Below, one piece after another: positions 24,563-33,477 of a DNA stretch of 42,016 nucleotides. Under the pieces are notes generated by a model. The model had not been told where the DNA came from, made no database searches, and saw only the letters and a program-made list of their open reading frames with translations. This stretch comes from Pseudomonadota bacterium (GTDB taxonomy: Bacteria; Pseudomonadota; Alphaproteobacteria; Acetobacterales; Acetobacteraceae), in assembly GCA_021818505.1 (NCBI GenBank), contig JAKADX010000038.1, positions 1-42,016 of the forward strand. The letters run 5' to 3'. The stretch's first letter is position 1; every line of letters starts with the position of its first letter. Made by a program: the position numbers and the translations under genes.

Positions 24563-25535
24563 GCCGACCCGGCACGCGCACGACGGATGGCGCAACGCTG
24601 GGGTCCTCGATCTGGCGCAGCAGGACCGCGATCGCTCCATCGACCATGGCATCGACCGGCTGCTGCACCGTGGTCAGCTCGTAGCTCGGCCACGCCGCCG
24701 CCGGAATATCGTCGAAGCCAACGATCGAAACATCATCGGGAACCGACAGCGACAGTTCGCGCCGCGCCGCATCCAGCGCGCCAAGCGCCATGATATCGCT
24801 GATGCAGAACAGCGCCGTCGGCCGGTCTGGCGCGGACAACATGCGCCGCGCCGCGTCGAAACCTCCGCCGTAGGTGTTTGCACCCGACGCCTCGACCGGT
24901 TCGGGAATGCCGTGGCGCTCCAGCTCTCCGACGAAGGCGCGGCGCCGTTCGACATGTGTCGAGGTGTCGGCGCGCCCGCCGATAATTCCGAAGCGCCGAT
25001 GGCCGGCTTCGCAGAGCAGGCGCGCCACGTTCTGTGCCCCCTGCTCATTGGCGCAGCACACCGAGCTGACGGAGTTGCCGTACACCGTGCGGTTGAACAG
25101 CACCACCGGCGTGCCGGCGCGCGCGATCGTCCTGGCCATGCGCGACGACAGGGTTGCCGAGGTGATCACCACGCCCGCCACCTGGTACTGCAGCATCTGC
25201 GGCAGCACGGCATCGACATCGGCGCCGGCGGGAACACTGAACAGCAGCACGTGCCGCCCGATGGTCTGCAACTTTTGCGTGAAGGCGTGCAATACGGCGG
25301 GATAGAACGGGTTCAGGATGTCGCCCATCACGATCCCGATCATGTTCGACTTGCGCGAGATCAGCGAGCGGGCGAGTTCGTTGGGCCAGTAGCCCAACTT
25401 CTCTGCGGCTGCGCGGATGCGCTTGAGCGTCGCGTCCGACACCGAACCTTCGCGGTTGAACGCGCGCGAGACCGTGGTCTGCGAAACCCCGGCCAGCCGG
25501 GCCACCTCGTGCGACGTGACTTTTCCGATCTTCAT
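24480..25535 (-). CDS. LacI-family transcriptional regulator
   Basis: Regulator of 351 residues. The N-terminal headpiece has [20 protein letters not shown] (8-27), then [21 protein letters not shown] and the hinge helix [15 protein letters not shown]. The rest is a periplasmic-binding-protein-like effector domain ([39 protein letters not shown]). I chose the ATG at 25535, where the headpiece begins and a GAGG site lies upstream. It is convergent with, and overlaps, the PdxA-like gene. Possible targets are the palindrome at 23462-23475 and, less clearly, the repeated element at 31896 and 32049. The ligand is probably a sugar or sugar acid, by family only. Confidence 0.92.
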   Translation of the reverse strand: MKIGKVTSHEVARLAGVSQTTVSRAFNREGSVSDATLKRIRAAAEKLGYWPNELARSLISRKSNMIGIVMGDILNPFYPAVLHAFTQKLQTIGRHVLLFSVPAGADVDAVLPQMLQYQVAGVVITSATLSSRMARTIARAGTPVVLFNRTVYGNSVSSVCCANEQGAQNVARLLCEAGHRRFGIIGGRADTSTHVERRRAFVGELERHGIPEPVEASGANTYGGGFDAARRMLSAPDRPTALFCISDIMALGALDAARRELSLSVPDDVSIVGFDDIPAAAWPSYELTTVQQPVDAMVDGAIAVLLRQIEDPSVAPSVVRVPGRLIVRASARLTPVQPGVATGGAQDRRPG

Positions 25536-25672
25536 CGTCCTCGCACCCTCAAGCTCAAGGTGGCCGGTGGTCGGCACCGAATACGGCCCGCGACCGATCT
25601 AACACTAGTGCCATCAGCGATTTGATCAAGCCGCCGGTGCTTCGGTCCCAAGCGACGTCCCGGCATGGCGCT

Positions 25673-26560
25673 TCAAGCCACCAGTGATCGCACGCCGCCG
25701 GCGAGGCAGATCTCGGTGATGCGCAGGCCCTTGTCGGTGATGCGCGAGGGAAAGCGGTCTCGCAGACGCTCCTCATGGATCGGAATGACGCGGCGGGTCT
25801 CGTTGCCGACCTGCTTGACCATCTGCTCTGTCGTCGCGATCAGGTTCATCTGGCTGCCAACAGCCAGACCGACCGGGATGAACATTCCGTCCGGCGCGCC
25901 TCCGGCGCCGGAATCGCCAAGGTTCTCGAATTGATATGCAAGGTCGCCAGCCAGCACCCAGACGTCCTGGGACTCACGACGCCCGTCGTTGCGGACCGCG
26001 ATCCACATCGACCCCCAGGTATGCGTGTCCGGCGCGGCGTGCAGGTCGATGCCCGGCAGCACGTCCTCGCAATCGCCATCGACGCAGACCAGACGCCGGT
26101 TGCAGGCGAGTTCGACGCCTCGCAGAATGTCACCCGGATCGATGCCGGAGAGCACGAAGCGCATCCGCTCGGGCAGTGACATGGCCCAGACCCATTTCGC
26201 GATCTCGCGTTCCTGGATATAGAATGTCGCCCGCGGGAAGTCCTCGACATTGCCGAAATGGTCGAAATGGGCGTGGGAGATGAAAATCGTGTCCACGTCT
26301 TCGGGTCGCAATCCGATCTCGGCGAGCACGGTGCGCGGAGAGTGCCAGTTCTTTACGCCAAGCCCGTCGGCAATGGCCTTGCCGTAGTCCTTATCGTTGT
26401 ACCCGACATCGACCATCGCGACGTGGCCGTTGCCCTTGATAACCGTGTAGCAGTAGGGGAGCTTGAGGTAGCCCTGGTTGTGGGCGCCGTAGAGCACGCC
26501 GCTGCGGTGGAATTTCGTCACATAGGCGTATTCCAGCACCCAGATCGAATACTGCGTCAT
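25673..26560 (-). CDS. MBL-fold metallohydrolase, AHL-lactonase-like
   Basis: Hydrolase of 295 residues with the dinuclear zinc motif SHAHFDHFG (His96, His98, Asp100, His101), then His180 (DTHTWG), Asp206 (AGDLAY) and a late His in IPIHEE. The early Tyr-rich segment and length match the N-acyl-homoserine-lactonase/AttM group. In a catabolic operon it more likely opens a sugar lactone or another ester than a quorum signal; this is inference. AGGA lies just before the ATG at 26560, which overlaps the stop of the upstream hypothetical gene. It is the last gene of the seven-gene leftward operon. Confidence 0.88.
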   Translation of the reverse strand: MTQYSIWVLEYAYVTKFHRSGVLYGAHNQGYLKLPYCYTVIKGNGHVAMVDVGYNDKDYGKAIADGLGVKNWHSPRTVLAEIGLRPEDVDTIFISHAHFDHFGNVEDFPRATFYIQEREIAKWVWAMSLPERMRFVLSGIDPGDILRGVELACNRRLVCVDGDCEDVLPGIDLHAAPDTHTWGSMWIAVRNDGRRESQDVWVLAGDLAYQFENLGDSGAGGAPDGMFIPVGLAVGSQMNLIATTEQMVKQVGNETRRVIPIHEERLRDRFPSRITDKGLRITEICLAGGVRSLVA

Positions 26561-27111
26561 GTTCCTGCCCCTTCGAAACCGAGCGTCCGTCCGCAGCAGC
26601 AGCAGGCGTCGCGCAGATCGACCATGGCAAGGCCGATGCTGTGGTCACAGATGCTCTGCAGCAGGCGATAGGCGGCGGTGAGGTGTCGCGCGGCGTCCAT
26701 GATATCCGGGTCCGTCAGCCCGCCACGCATCCGGTCGATACGGGCCAGCACGGCGTCGATATGGTCGGCTGCGAGCCGCAGCCGTTCGCGATCCGCTGCA
26801 CGGTCCGCCGGCGGATCGAGCCGGCCCAGGGTCTCGACCGCTTCACGCCAGCGTTCCCGCGCGACTGCGATGGTTGGCATATCCCGCAGATCGCGCCCCC
26901 GTCGGGCCTGGGCCAGGATCAGCAGGCCCGACACCTGGCCGATCAACGCGCGTAGCCCGTCGAAGACCTCGCGCAACGAGACACGATAGGCGATGGCGCG
27001 ATCATCGGGGACGTCAGCGCGCAGCCGCGAGCGCGGCTCCTGCAGTCTCAGTCCGTCGCTTCCGCCCGACAGCATTCGCTCACGCGTCACGGTGGTCAGT
27101 CCGCCGTCCAT
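26557..27111 (-). CDS. Hypothetical helical protein with C-terminal Cys cluster
   Basis: Protein of 184 residues that I cannot assign. It is mostly alpha-helical and Arg/Asp/Ala-rich, without a signal peptide, and ends with a run of four Cys followed by Gly-Arg-Thr (RDACCCCGRTLGFEG). The Cys run could bind a metal or be a redox element. It overlaps the upstream SDR gene by 16 bp and the downstream lactonase-like gene by 4 bp, so it is translated as part of the catabolic operon. An ATG at 27075 is an alternative start. A role as enzyme subunit or chaperone for this pathway is possible but unsupported. Confidence 0.6.
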   Translation of the reverse strand: MDGGLTTVTRERMLSGGSDGLRLQEPRSRLRADVPDDRAIAYRVSLREVFDGLRALIGQVSGLLILAQARRGRDLRDMPTIAVARERWREAVETLGRLDPPADRAADRERLRLAADHIDAVLARIDRMRGGLTDPDIMDAARHLTAAYRLLQSICDHSIGLAMVDLRDACCCCGRTLGFEGAGT

Positions 27112-27869
27112 CCGCCATCCACCACCAGCGAGGAGCCGGTCATCATCGCGGATGCGTCTGACGCCAGCAGCAGGATTGCGCCGAGCAGATCATCGACCTG
27201 CCCGACGCGGCCCAGCTTGATTCTTGACAGCACCTCGGCGTGGAACGCCGGATCGGACAGAAATCTGTTGGCCAGGGGGGTTTCGACGAAGGTGGGGCAG
27301 AGCGTATTGACGCGGATGCCGTGCGGCGCGAGATCGAGGGCCATCGCCCGCGTCATCCCCTCCATCGCCCATTTCGATGCGCAATAGACGCTGCGCCGCG
27401 CGGCGCCGACCAGACCCATCTGGGAGGAGACATTGACGATCGAGCCGGGCATCCCGGCGTTGACAAGCGAACGTGCGACCGCCTGGGCGACAAAGAACGC
27501 AGAGCGCACGTTCAGATCGAACACCAGATCGAAATCCTCGATCCTGACATCAAGGAAACGGTCGATACGGTTGGTGCCGGCGTTGTTGAGCAACACCTGA
27601 TAGGGCGGCTGCCTTGCGATCGTCGCGGTGACGGCGCGCAATTCGGTGATGTCGATTGCGAGGCAATCCGCCGTGCCACCCCTGGACCGAATCGCATCTG
27701 CGGCGGTCTCGATCTCCTCGCGCGTGCGGGCCAAGAGTGTCACGGCCGCCCCAGCCTCGGCGAGCGCGTGCGCGGCGGCCAGTCCGATGCCCCGCCCGGC
27801 CCCGGTGACCAGCGCACGGCGCCCGTCAAGGCGGAACCTATGCAGGACGTCAGGCGGTTGCGTGGTCAT
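27096..27869 (-). CDS. Short-chain dehydrogenase/reductase (SDR)
   Basis: Classical SDR of 257 residues: TGAGRGIGLA for cofactor binding, NNAGTN, the catalytic Ser in NVSSQMG, and YCASKWAM with Tyr and Lys. RTREE after strand two hints at NADP use. The C-terminus SSLVVDGGWTAD is the usual ending. The ATG at 27869 has AGAGGG upstream; a GTG at 27872 is possible. It lies 18 bp after another SDR gene, so the operon contains two related but different SDRs. These often act as stereo-specific polyol, sugar or hydroxyacid dehydrogenases. The pair could invert one stereocentre by oxidation and reduction. Confidence 0.9.
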   Translation of the reverse strand: MTTQPPDVLHRFRLDGRRALVTGAGRGIGLAAAHALAEAGAAVTLLARTREEIETAADAIRSRGGTADCLAIDITELRAVTATIARQPPYQVLLNNAGTNRIDRFLDVRIEDFDLVFDLNVRSAFFVAQAVARSLVNAGMPGSIVNVSSQMGLVGAARRSVYCASKWAMEGMTRAMALDLAPHGIRVNTLCPTFVETPLANRFLSDPAFHAEVLSRIKLGRVGQVDDLLGAILLLASDASAMMTGSSLVVDGGWTAD

Positions 27870-27887
27870 CACGCCCTCTTGGAGCCG

Positions 27888-28652
27888 CTAGTGATGGATC
27901 AGAAGGCCGCCATTCACGTCGAGCACGCTGCCCGTGACATAGCCGGCGAGATCGGAGACGAGGAACAAACAGGCTTTCGCCACGTCGTCGGCGGTGCCGA
28001 GCCGCCCCAGCGGCACGTCTGCGGCAATTGCGTGCCGCCGTTCCTCGGACAGTTTGCCCTGGAAGATGTCGGTGTCGATGGTGCCGGGCGCGATCGCGTT
28101 GACGCGAATGCCGTCAGGGCCCAGTTCACGCGCCATCGACTTCGCCAGGCTCTGCACCGCGCCCTTGGAGGCGGCGTAGTGCGGGCCGCCGAACAGTCCG
28201 CCGCCGCGTTGTGCGGCGACGGAGCCGATGTTGACGATGCTGCCCTGCCGGCGCGCGCGCATGTGCGGCACCACTGCCTGACACATGTTGAAGGTGCCGC
28301 GCAGGTTCACGTTCATCACCAGATCGTATTTCTCCGGCGTCACCTCCATCAGCCGGTCAGGCTGGCTCACGCCGGCATAGTTGACCAGGATGTCGATCTG
28401 GCCGAACGCCGCAATCGTTCGTTCGACGGCGCTGCGGCACGCAGCGGCGTCGGCGACGTCGCAGCCGTAGCCGCGATGCGCAGGCCCGATGTCACGCGCG
28501 GCGGCGACGCTGGAGGGCTCATCGAGGTCCAGGATGACGATGCGCGCGCCGGCCTCGGCGAAACGCCGCGCCGTCGCCCGGCCGATGCCGCGCAAGGATG
28601 CCGCACCGGTGATGATTGCGACCTTGTCTGCAAGCAGCATGGCAATGTTCAT
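27888..28652 (-). CDS. Short-chain dehydrogenase/reductase (SDR)
   Basis: Classical SDR of 254 residues: [12 protein letters not shown] (a slightly extended glycine loop), [15 protein letters not shown] with the catalytic Ser, and HYAASKGAV with Tyr and Lys. ILDLDEPS places an Asp after strand two, which favours NAD. The C-terminus [14 protein letters not shown] is standard. The ATG at 28652 overlaps the stop of the HisD-like gene (ATGA). As the first SDR after a four-electron alcohol dehydrogenase, it probably oxidises a secondary alcohol of the same substrate. The exact substrate is unknown. Confidence 0.9.
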   Translation of the reverse strand: MNIAMLLADKVAIITGAASLRGIGRATARRFAEAGARIVILDLDEPSSVAAARDIGPAHRGYGCDVADAAACRSAVERTIAAFGQIDILVNYAGVSQPDRLMEVTPEKYDLVMNVNLRGTFNMCQAVVPHMRARRQGSIVNIGSVAAQRGGGLFGGPHYAASKGAVQSLAKSMARELGPDGIRVNAIAPGTIDTDIFQGKLSEERRHAIAADVPLGRLGTADDVAKACLFLVSDLAGYVTGSVLDVNGGLLIHH

Positions 28653-29986
28653 CCTTGCGCCTCAGGGAGTGCGTCGCCGCGCGCCTCGACAGCGGTGGCA
28701 TACGGCACATTGCGTCCGCCGTAGCGGCGGACACGGATATTGGCCTGCTCGGCGTGGCCGGCGAACCCCTCCAACATGCACAGGCGCGAGCAGCGTTCGC
28801 CGATTGCGGCGGACGCTTCATCAGTCAGGACACGCTGGTAGGTGCAGGTCTTCAGGAACTTGCCGACCCATAGGCCGCCGGTGTAGCGCGCCGCCCGCAT
28901 CGTCGGCAGCGTATGGTTGGTGCCGATGACCTTGTCGCCGTAGGCCACGTTGGTGCGCGGGCCCAGGAACAGCGAGCCGTAGTTGCGCATGTTGCGCAGG
29001 AAGTAGTCCGGGTCGCGCGTCATCACCTGAACATGCTCCGACGCGATCCGGTCCGCCTCGCGCGCCATCTCGGCGTCGTCGTCGCACAGCAGGACGGCAC
29101 CGAAATCGTCCCATGCGCGGCGCGCGATCTCACGCGTCGGCAGGATGGTGAGCAGCCGCTCGACCTCCGCCAACGTCGCATACGCGAGATCCTCCGATGT
29201 GGTCAGCAGCACCGCGGGGGACGTCGGCCCGTGTTCGGCCTGTCCGAGCAGGTCGGTGGCACACAGCTCGGCATCCACACTGTCGTCGGCGATGACCAGC
29301 GTCTCGGTCGGACCAGCGAGAAGGTCGATGCCGACACGCCCGAAGAGTTGTCGTTTGGCCTCCGCGACGTAGGCGTTGCCGGGACCGACCAGCATATCGA
29401 CCGCTGGGATGCTCTCGGTCCCGAGCGCCATCGCGCCGACCGCCTGCACACCGCCGAGGCAATAGATCACGTCGGCGCCGGCGAGATGCTGCGCCGCAAC
29501 GATCGCCGGTGCAGGCCTGCCCTGATAGGGTGGCGCACAGGTGACGATCTGTCCAACGCCGGCGACTTTGGCTGTGATGACTGACATGTGCGCGGAGGCA
29601 AGCAGCGGATATTTCCCGCCCGGCACGTAGCATCCCACCGATCCGACCGGAATGTGCCGATGTCCCAGGACCACGCCGGGCAAGGTTTCGACCTCCAGGT
29701 CGAGCAAGCAGGCTTTCTGTTTCTCGGCGAAGTTGCGCACCTGTGCTTGTGCGAAGCCGATGTCGGCAAGTGCCTGTTGCGATAGCTGGCCGACACAGTC
29801 GCGTATTTCCGCGTCGGTCAGCCGGTAGTCAGGACGGTCCCAGCCGTCGAACCGCATCGAAAGCTCCCGCACCGCCCGGTCGCCGCGCGCCGCGATGTCG
29901 GCCAGGATGCCCTCGACAGTCGCACGGACTTTCGCCGCGTCGTCGGCGGCAGCGACTGCGCGGCGGCCTTCTTTGAGCATCTGCAT
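28649..29986 (-). CDS. Histidinol-dehydrogenase paralogue, sulfopropanediol 3-dehydrogenase (HpsN)-like
   Basis: Zinc-dependent, NAD-dependent dehydrogenase of 445 residues in the HisD family, which oxidises a primary alcohol through the aldehyde to a carboxylate. Zinc ligands Gln249 and His252 (GQAEHGPTS), the Glu-His pair in SEHVQVM, Asp in YGDKVIG and the late His in EGFAGHAEQ are conserved. [19 protein letters not shown] and the absence of any his genes nearby favour the HpsN-like paralogue group over histidine synthesis. HpsN acts on dihydroxypropanesulfonate; other polyols or sugar alcohols are possible. The start follows the previous stop directly. It is the key oxidation step of the operon. 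Confidence 0.86.
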   Translation of the reverse strand: MQMLKEGRRAVAAADDAAKVRATVEGILADIAARGDRAVRELSMRFDGWDRPDYRLTDAEIRDCVGQLSQQALADIGFAQAQVRNFAEKQKACLLDLEVETLPGVVLGHRHIPVGSVGCYVPGGKYPLLASAHMSVITAKVAGVGQIVTCAPPYQGRPAPAIVAAQHLAGADVIYCLGGVQAVGAMALGTESIPAVDMLVGPGNAYVAEAKRQLFGRVGIDLLAGPTETLVIADDSVDAELCATDLLGQAEHGPTSPAVLLTTSEDLAYATLAEVERLLTILPTREIARRAWDDFGAVLLCDDDAEMAREADRIASEHVQVMTRDPDYFLRNMRNYGSLFLGPRTNVAYGDKVIGTNHTLPTMRAARYTGGLWVGKFLKTCTYQRVLTDEASAAIGERCSRLCMLEGFAGHAEQANIRVRRYGGRNVPYATAVEARGDALPEAQG

Positions 29987-30883
29987 CTAGCCTGCTCCAT
30001 CATGACCGGCGGCCGACGCCTCGTACAGCCGGATCGCAGCGGACGTATCGAGTTCGCCGTCACCGCGCTCCACCAGCGCGGTGTATGTCCGGCGCGCCTG
30101 CTCCAGCATCGGTGCGCGCAGTCCCGCGGCGGCGGCGGCTTCTTCGACCATGCGCAGGTCCTTCAGCAGTTGACGCGCGTACGCGCGTGGGCGGAAGTCG
30201 CGTGCGACGATCCTGGGATACAACTGTCGAAGCATCACGCCGTCGGGATGGCCGTCGGCAACGCAGGCGGGAATGATCGCGGCATCGATGCCGGAAAGTT
30301 CGGCGAGCCGTGCGGCTTCGGCCAGCACGACGTGCAGACAGCCGACGATGAGTTGCCCCACCATCTTCGCCACGAGTCCGTCGCCGATCGCTCCGACATG
30401 CGTGAAGTTGCCGGAGATCGCATCGAAGAACGACCGCAGGCGGGCGATCTCGGCGGCGTCTCCGCCGGCCATCACGGTCAACGTGCCGTTGCCGGCCGCC
30501 ACCGGGCCGCCGGATACCGGTGCATCCACCCAGTTGCAGCCAGTCGCCTGCTTGAGCCGTCGTGCGAAGGCGCGGCAGCACTCTACTTCGATCGTCGAGA
30601 AGTCCACGAGCAGGGTAGGCGGGCGAATGCCGTGCGCCACGCCCGTGGGGCCGAACACTGCTTCCTCCACGGCCTGAGTGGTCGGCAGGTTCAGCGCCAC
30701 CAATTCCGCACCGGCCGCGACCGCGGCCGGATCGTCGGCAACCTGCGCCCCCGCTGCCACCGCTTCCTCTCGCCGCGCAGGCGCGATGTCAAAGACGCGC
30801 ACGAGGAATCCCTGGCCGACGAGCCACTTGACCATCGGCCCGCCCATCAGGCCGGCCCCGACATATCCGATTGTGCTAGTCAT
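29987..30883 (-). CDS. Beta-hydroxyacid dehydrogenase (6PGDH/HIBADH-like)
   Basis: NAD(P)-dependent enzyme of 298 residues. GYVGAGLMGGPM (6-17) is the cofactor motif, DAPVSGGPVAAG (120-131) is the substrate loop and Lys173 (VAKMVGQ) is the likely catalytic base. The Asn usually found four residues after the Lys is Gln177, a deviation from 3-hydroxyisobutyrate dehydrogenase. I chose the ATG at 30883, which overlaps the end of the amidohydrolase gene by 8 bp; an ATG at 30934 would overlap far more. It differs from the HIBADH-like enzyme at 20914-21825, so the two loci have separate enzymes of this family. Confidence 0.86.
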   Translation of the reverse strand: MTSTIGYVGAGLMGGPMVKWLVGQGFLVRVFDIAPARREEAVAAGAQVADDPAAVAAGAELVALNLPTTQAVEEAVFGPTGVAHGIRPPTLLVDFSTIEVECCRAFARRLKQATGCNWVDAPVSGGPVAAGNGTLTVMAGGDAAEIARLRSFFDAISGNFTHVGAIGDGLVAKMVGQLIVGCLHVVLAEAARLAELSGIDAAIIPACVADGHPDGVMLRQLYPRIVARDFRPRAYARQLLKDLRMVEEAAAAAGLRAPMLEQARRTYTALVERGDGELDTSAAIRLYEASAAGHDGAG

Positions 30884-31775
30884 CGATTCGATAGATGCGG
30901 ATAGCGTTGTCGTGGAACATCTTCCGTCGCTCATCGGCGGAGAAGGCGTCTGTCATCGTCTTATATCCCGCGAAAATAGTGTCCAGGTCTCCGCAAACGC
31001 TGTCCACGGGGAAATTGCTGGCGAACATGCAGCGGTCGATACCAAAGCAATCGATGGTGGTCAGCACGATGTCACGGTTGCCGGCGGCGGTCCATGGCGC
31101 GCCGGGCACGCCGAGTCCCGAGATCTTGACAGCGACGTTGGGGCACTGCGCAAGGCTGAGCATGGCGGCGCGCCACGCGGCGATGCCCTCTGCGCTGCGG
31201 TCGGCGGGCAAGCCGGTGTGCAGAAGCACGATTTGGGTGTCGGGAAAATCCCGCGCCAAAGTAGCCGCTTCGCCGAAATGCCACCAGGGCGTCTGCAGAT
31301 CGAACTGCAGGCCAAGCGGGCGCAGACGGGCGAAGCCTGCGCGCCAGCGCGGGTCGCTCATGCTGGTCTGGCCGCGATCCTTGGCGGAGATGCTACCGCG
31401 AGGCTTGTGCCGGACGCCGCGCACGAAATTGCGGGCTGCGTGGCGCTCAAGCACGTCCGCCACATCGTCGCGGTCGAGCCACGCCTGCGCGATCGCAACG
31501 TTGGGGAAGCCCGTATCGCGACGCAGGCTGTCGATGAAATTCATCTCGCCGATCGGGTCACGCGGATCCCATTCGGCTTCCAGATAGACCGTCTTGACCA
31601 CGTGGTGGCTGCGAGCATCGGCAAGATAGTCCGCGGGAAGATAAGGCCGGCAGATTGCCGAGTAATCTCCATACCGGAACGGGATCAACGGACGATCGCA
31701 GAGCCAGGGATAATAGTGACGGGTCGGATCCCAGAAATGGACATGCGCATCGACCATGGCGACATCGGACGTCAT
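30876..31775 (-). CDS. Amidohydrolase-2 family lactonase-like hydrolase
   Basis: TIM-barrel hydrolase of 299 residues. The metal-binding start VDAHVHFWDP (8-17) with His11 and His13, LLHTGLP and the late FASNFPVD with an Asp resemble the L-rhamnono-/L-fuconolactone hydrolase group. YYPWL shortly after the first motif is also typical there. The start is the ATG at 31775, with GGGGGAA upstream; an upstream in-frame ATG at 31949 would run through the shared promoter region. It leads the seven-gene operon. A lactone, perhaps formed from an oxidised sugar, is the probable substrate. Confidence 0.88.
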   Translation of the reverse strand: MTSDVAMVDAHVHFWDPTRHYYPWLCDRPLIPFRYGDYSAICRPYLPADYLADARSHHVVKTVYLEAEWDPRDPIGEMNFIDSLRRDTGFPNVAIAQAWLDRDDVADVLERHAARNFVRGVRHKPRGSISAKDRGQTSMSDPRWRAGFARLRPLGLQFDLQTPWWHFGEAATLARDFPDTQIVLLHTGLPADRSAEGIAAWRAAMLSLAQCPNVAVKISGLGVPGAPWTAAGNRDIVLTTIDCFGIDRCMFASNFPVDSVCGDLDTIFAGYKTMTDAFSADERRKMFHDNAIRIYRIDD

Positions 31776-31895
31776 GCGCCTGTTCCCCCGCACCGACGCT
31801 ACAGCCGATCCCTCTTGCCGGCGCACGCCGCACGATCGCTTTTGTCGGTTGGTTGGCCCGGCTGGGTTGAGAGGGTTCGAGAAGCGCCGAGCGTT

Positions 31896-31937
31896 TACGT
31901 ATGCATGAGCGTAGGAGCGGCCGGTTGCGGCTGTCAA
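31896..31937 (-). promoter_or_regulatory. Leftward promoter with 18-bp operator-like element
   Basis: On the minus strand TTGACA (31937-31932) is followed after 18 nt by TACGCT (31913-31908). The element TACGCTCATGCATACGTA (31913-31896) covers the -10 and continues downstream. It differs from the rightward copy at 32049-32066 by one base. The promoter lies about 120 bp before the amidohydrolase gene. A repressor bound to the element would block the polymerase. The regulator is not known; the LacI-family protein at 24480-25535 is the nearest candidate. Confidence 0.6.
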
Positions 31938-32024
31938 GAGATGCGTCACTGGTGTGGGCTCGGCTGCATCCGGGCAAGGACGTGGATATGCCTCGCCGCG
32001 GCAGAGGATGCCCGTTCGGATCGC

Positions 32025-32066
32025 TTGACAGAGCCAAATGCCGGGCCATACGCTTATGCATACGTA
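32025..32066 (+). promoter_or_regulatory. Rightward promoter with 18-bp operator-like element
   Basis: TTGACA (32025-32030), an 18-nt spacer and TACGCT (32049-32054) form the mirror image of the leftward promoter at 31896-31937. The element TACGCTTATGCATACGTA (32049-32066) contains the perfect palindrome TATGCATA. It leads to the importer operon through a leader of about 200 nt that holds a 7-bp stem (GTGGCCG/CGGCCAC, 32137-32156). The rest of the 497-bp divergent region 31776-32272 shows no gene I can support. Confidence 0.6.
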
Positions 32067-32272
32067 GGCGACCGCTGCGTAATCGTGCGGGCGATGTTCG
32101 ACCGACGCTGGTTTTCACGTGAATACAGCGGTGGACGTGGCCGGGATTTCGGCCACCAAAAATGACTTGACCGGGGTGGCGATCGCGAAGCCGATTTGCG
32201 GCGAGCCCGGCGGGGGAGGCGAATGGACGGCACGGCGACCAGTCGGCGCTGCGCGGCCTTGGGCGGAGGTGC

Positions 32273-33412
32273 ATGGTGATAGGCACTTCCCGCCAACGGT
32301 CGCGCGGGCCGGCGACGATCGGTGCCGCTGTTGAAACGCCAGGGGCATCAGGCCCGATACCGGTATCCGTGGAACGCGCGCGGGCGGGCGGCGGACGGCG
32401 CGGCTTGCCGGCGTTCGTGCGGGCGAGCCGCGGCATCGTGCTTGCGACCGTTCTGTTGTTCGCATGCGGCTGGATGGTCCAGCCCGGGAGTGTATCGCCG
32501 GCCGCGCTGAGCGGGATGTTTCCGTTCGCCGCGATCCTCGCATTTGTGGCACTCGGGCAGACGCTGGTGATCCAGCAGGGCGGCATCGACTTGTCGGTGG
32601 CCGGGACCGTCTCGCTCAGCGGGGTCATCGTATCCTACTACTCCAGCAGCCAGCCGGGCATGGGCGGGTCGGGTCTGCCGGCCGCGATCGCCTACGCGGT
32701 GGGCGCGGCGCTGCTGGCCGGACTCATCAACGGGCTGCTGGTCAGCCGGGCGCGCGTGGCGCCGATCGTTGTCACGCTCGGCATGAATTCCGTACTGTAC
32801 GGTGTCGACGTGTCGATCTCCGGCGGCACGCCCGTGCAGGTGCCGGCGAGCCTGTCGCACTTCGTCGATTACAAGATTCTTGGCGTCACCTCGCTGGTCT
32901 ATATCGCGATCGGCATGACAGTGCTGGTGTCCTTTATCATCAAGAAAACGGTGTTCGGGCGCCGGTTCGAGGCGGTGGGCGCCAACGCACGAGCGGCGCG
33001 CGCCGCCGGCGTCGTCGCCGATCGCTACCAGATCGCGGCCTATGCGGGTGCGGCGGTGCTGTACAGCATGGCCGGCATCTGCCTCGCCGGGCTGATGCAG
33101 TTGCCCAGTGCGTTTCAGGGCGACAGCTACCTGATGCCGTCGATCGCGTCCGTGGTGCTGGGTGGCACGTCGCTGTTCGGCGGGACGGGAAATCTGGCCG
33201 CTACCGTCATCGCGGCGCTGTTCCTCACCCAGTTGCAGCAGCTCGTGCTGACGACCGGCTCCAGTGTCGGCGTGCAGTTCCTGTTCCAGGGCGGCGCGAT
33301 CATTGTCGGCGTAGGGGTGTACAGCGTGCGCTGGGCGCGGTTGCGCGACATGCTCCATCGACTGCGGGCGCGCTCGTTGGTGCCCGGAGGTGCAAGCGGC
33401 CTGCGCTCGTAA
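32273..33412 (+). CDS. RbsC-type ABC sugar permease
   Basis: Inner-membrane permease of 379 residues (BPD_transp_2 family). An N-terminal cytoplasmic tail of about 50 Arg/Ala/Gly-rich residues precedes about nine hydrophobic segments. The family motif GQTLVIQQGGIDLSVAGTVSLSG is clear, and the second half has SIASVVLGGTSLFGGTGNL, the usual repeat. It belongs to the ribose/xylose-type CUT2 group and lacks a MalF-type EAA loop. The ATG at 32273 has GGAGG upstream. It leads the operon and must pair with the permease domain fused to the ATPase at 34791-37331, giving a heterodimeric channel. Confidence 0.9.
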   Translation: MVIGTSRQRSRGPATIGAAVETPGASGPIPVSVERARAGGGRRGLPAFVRASRGIVLATVLLFACGWMVQPGSVSPAALSGMFPFAAILAFVALGQTLVIQQGGIDLSVAGTVSLSGVIVSYYSSSQPGMGGSGLPAAIAYAVGAALLAGLINGLLVSRARVAPIVVTLGMNSVLYGVDVSISGGTPVQVPASLSHFVDYKILGVTSLVYIAIGMTVLVSFIIKKTVFGRRFEAVGANARAARAAGVVADRYQIAAYAGAAVLYSMAGICLAGLMQLPSAFQGDSYLMPSIASVVLGGTSLFGGTGNLAATVIAALFLTQLQQLVLTTGSSVGVQFLFQGGAIIVGVGVYSVRWARLRDMLHRLRARSLVPGGASGLRS

Positions 33413-33417
33413 CGGCA

Positions 33418-33439
33418 CCTCGGAGGCCGCTTTCCGAGG
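33418..33439 (+). other. Short stem-loop upstream of binding-protein gene
   Basis: CCTCGGA (33418-33424) pairs with TCCGAGG (33433-33439) around an 8-nt loop, in the 65-bp gap between the permease and binding-protein genes. It precedes a strong ribosome binding site (GGGAGGAGG). It may separate or stabilise message segments; no T-run follows. Confidence 0.4.
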
Positions 33440-33477
33440 TTCAGCGGCGGTAACCATGACAAGGGAGGAGGGCTGAG

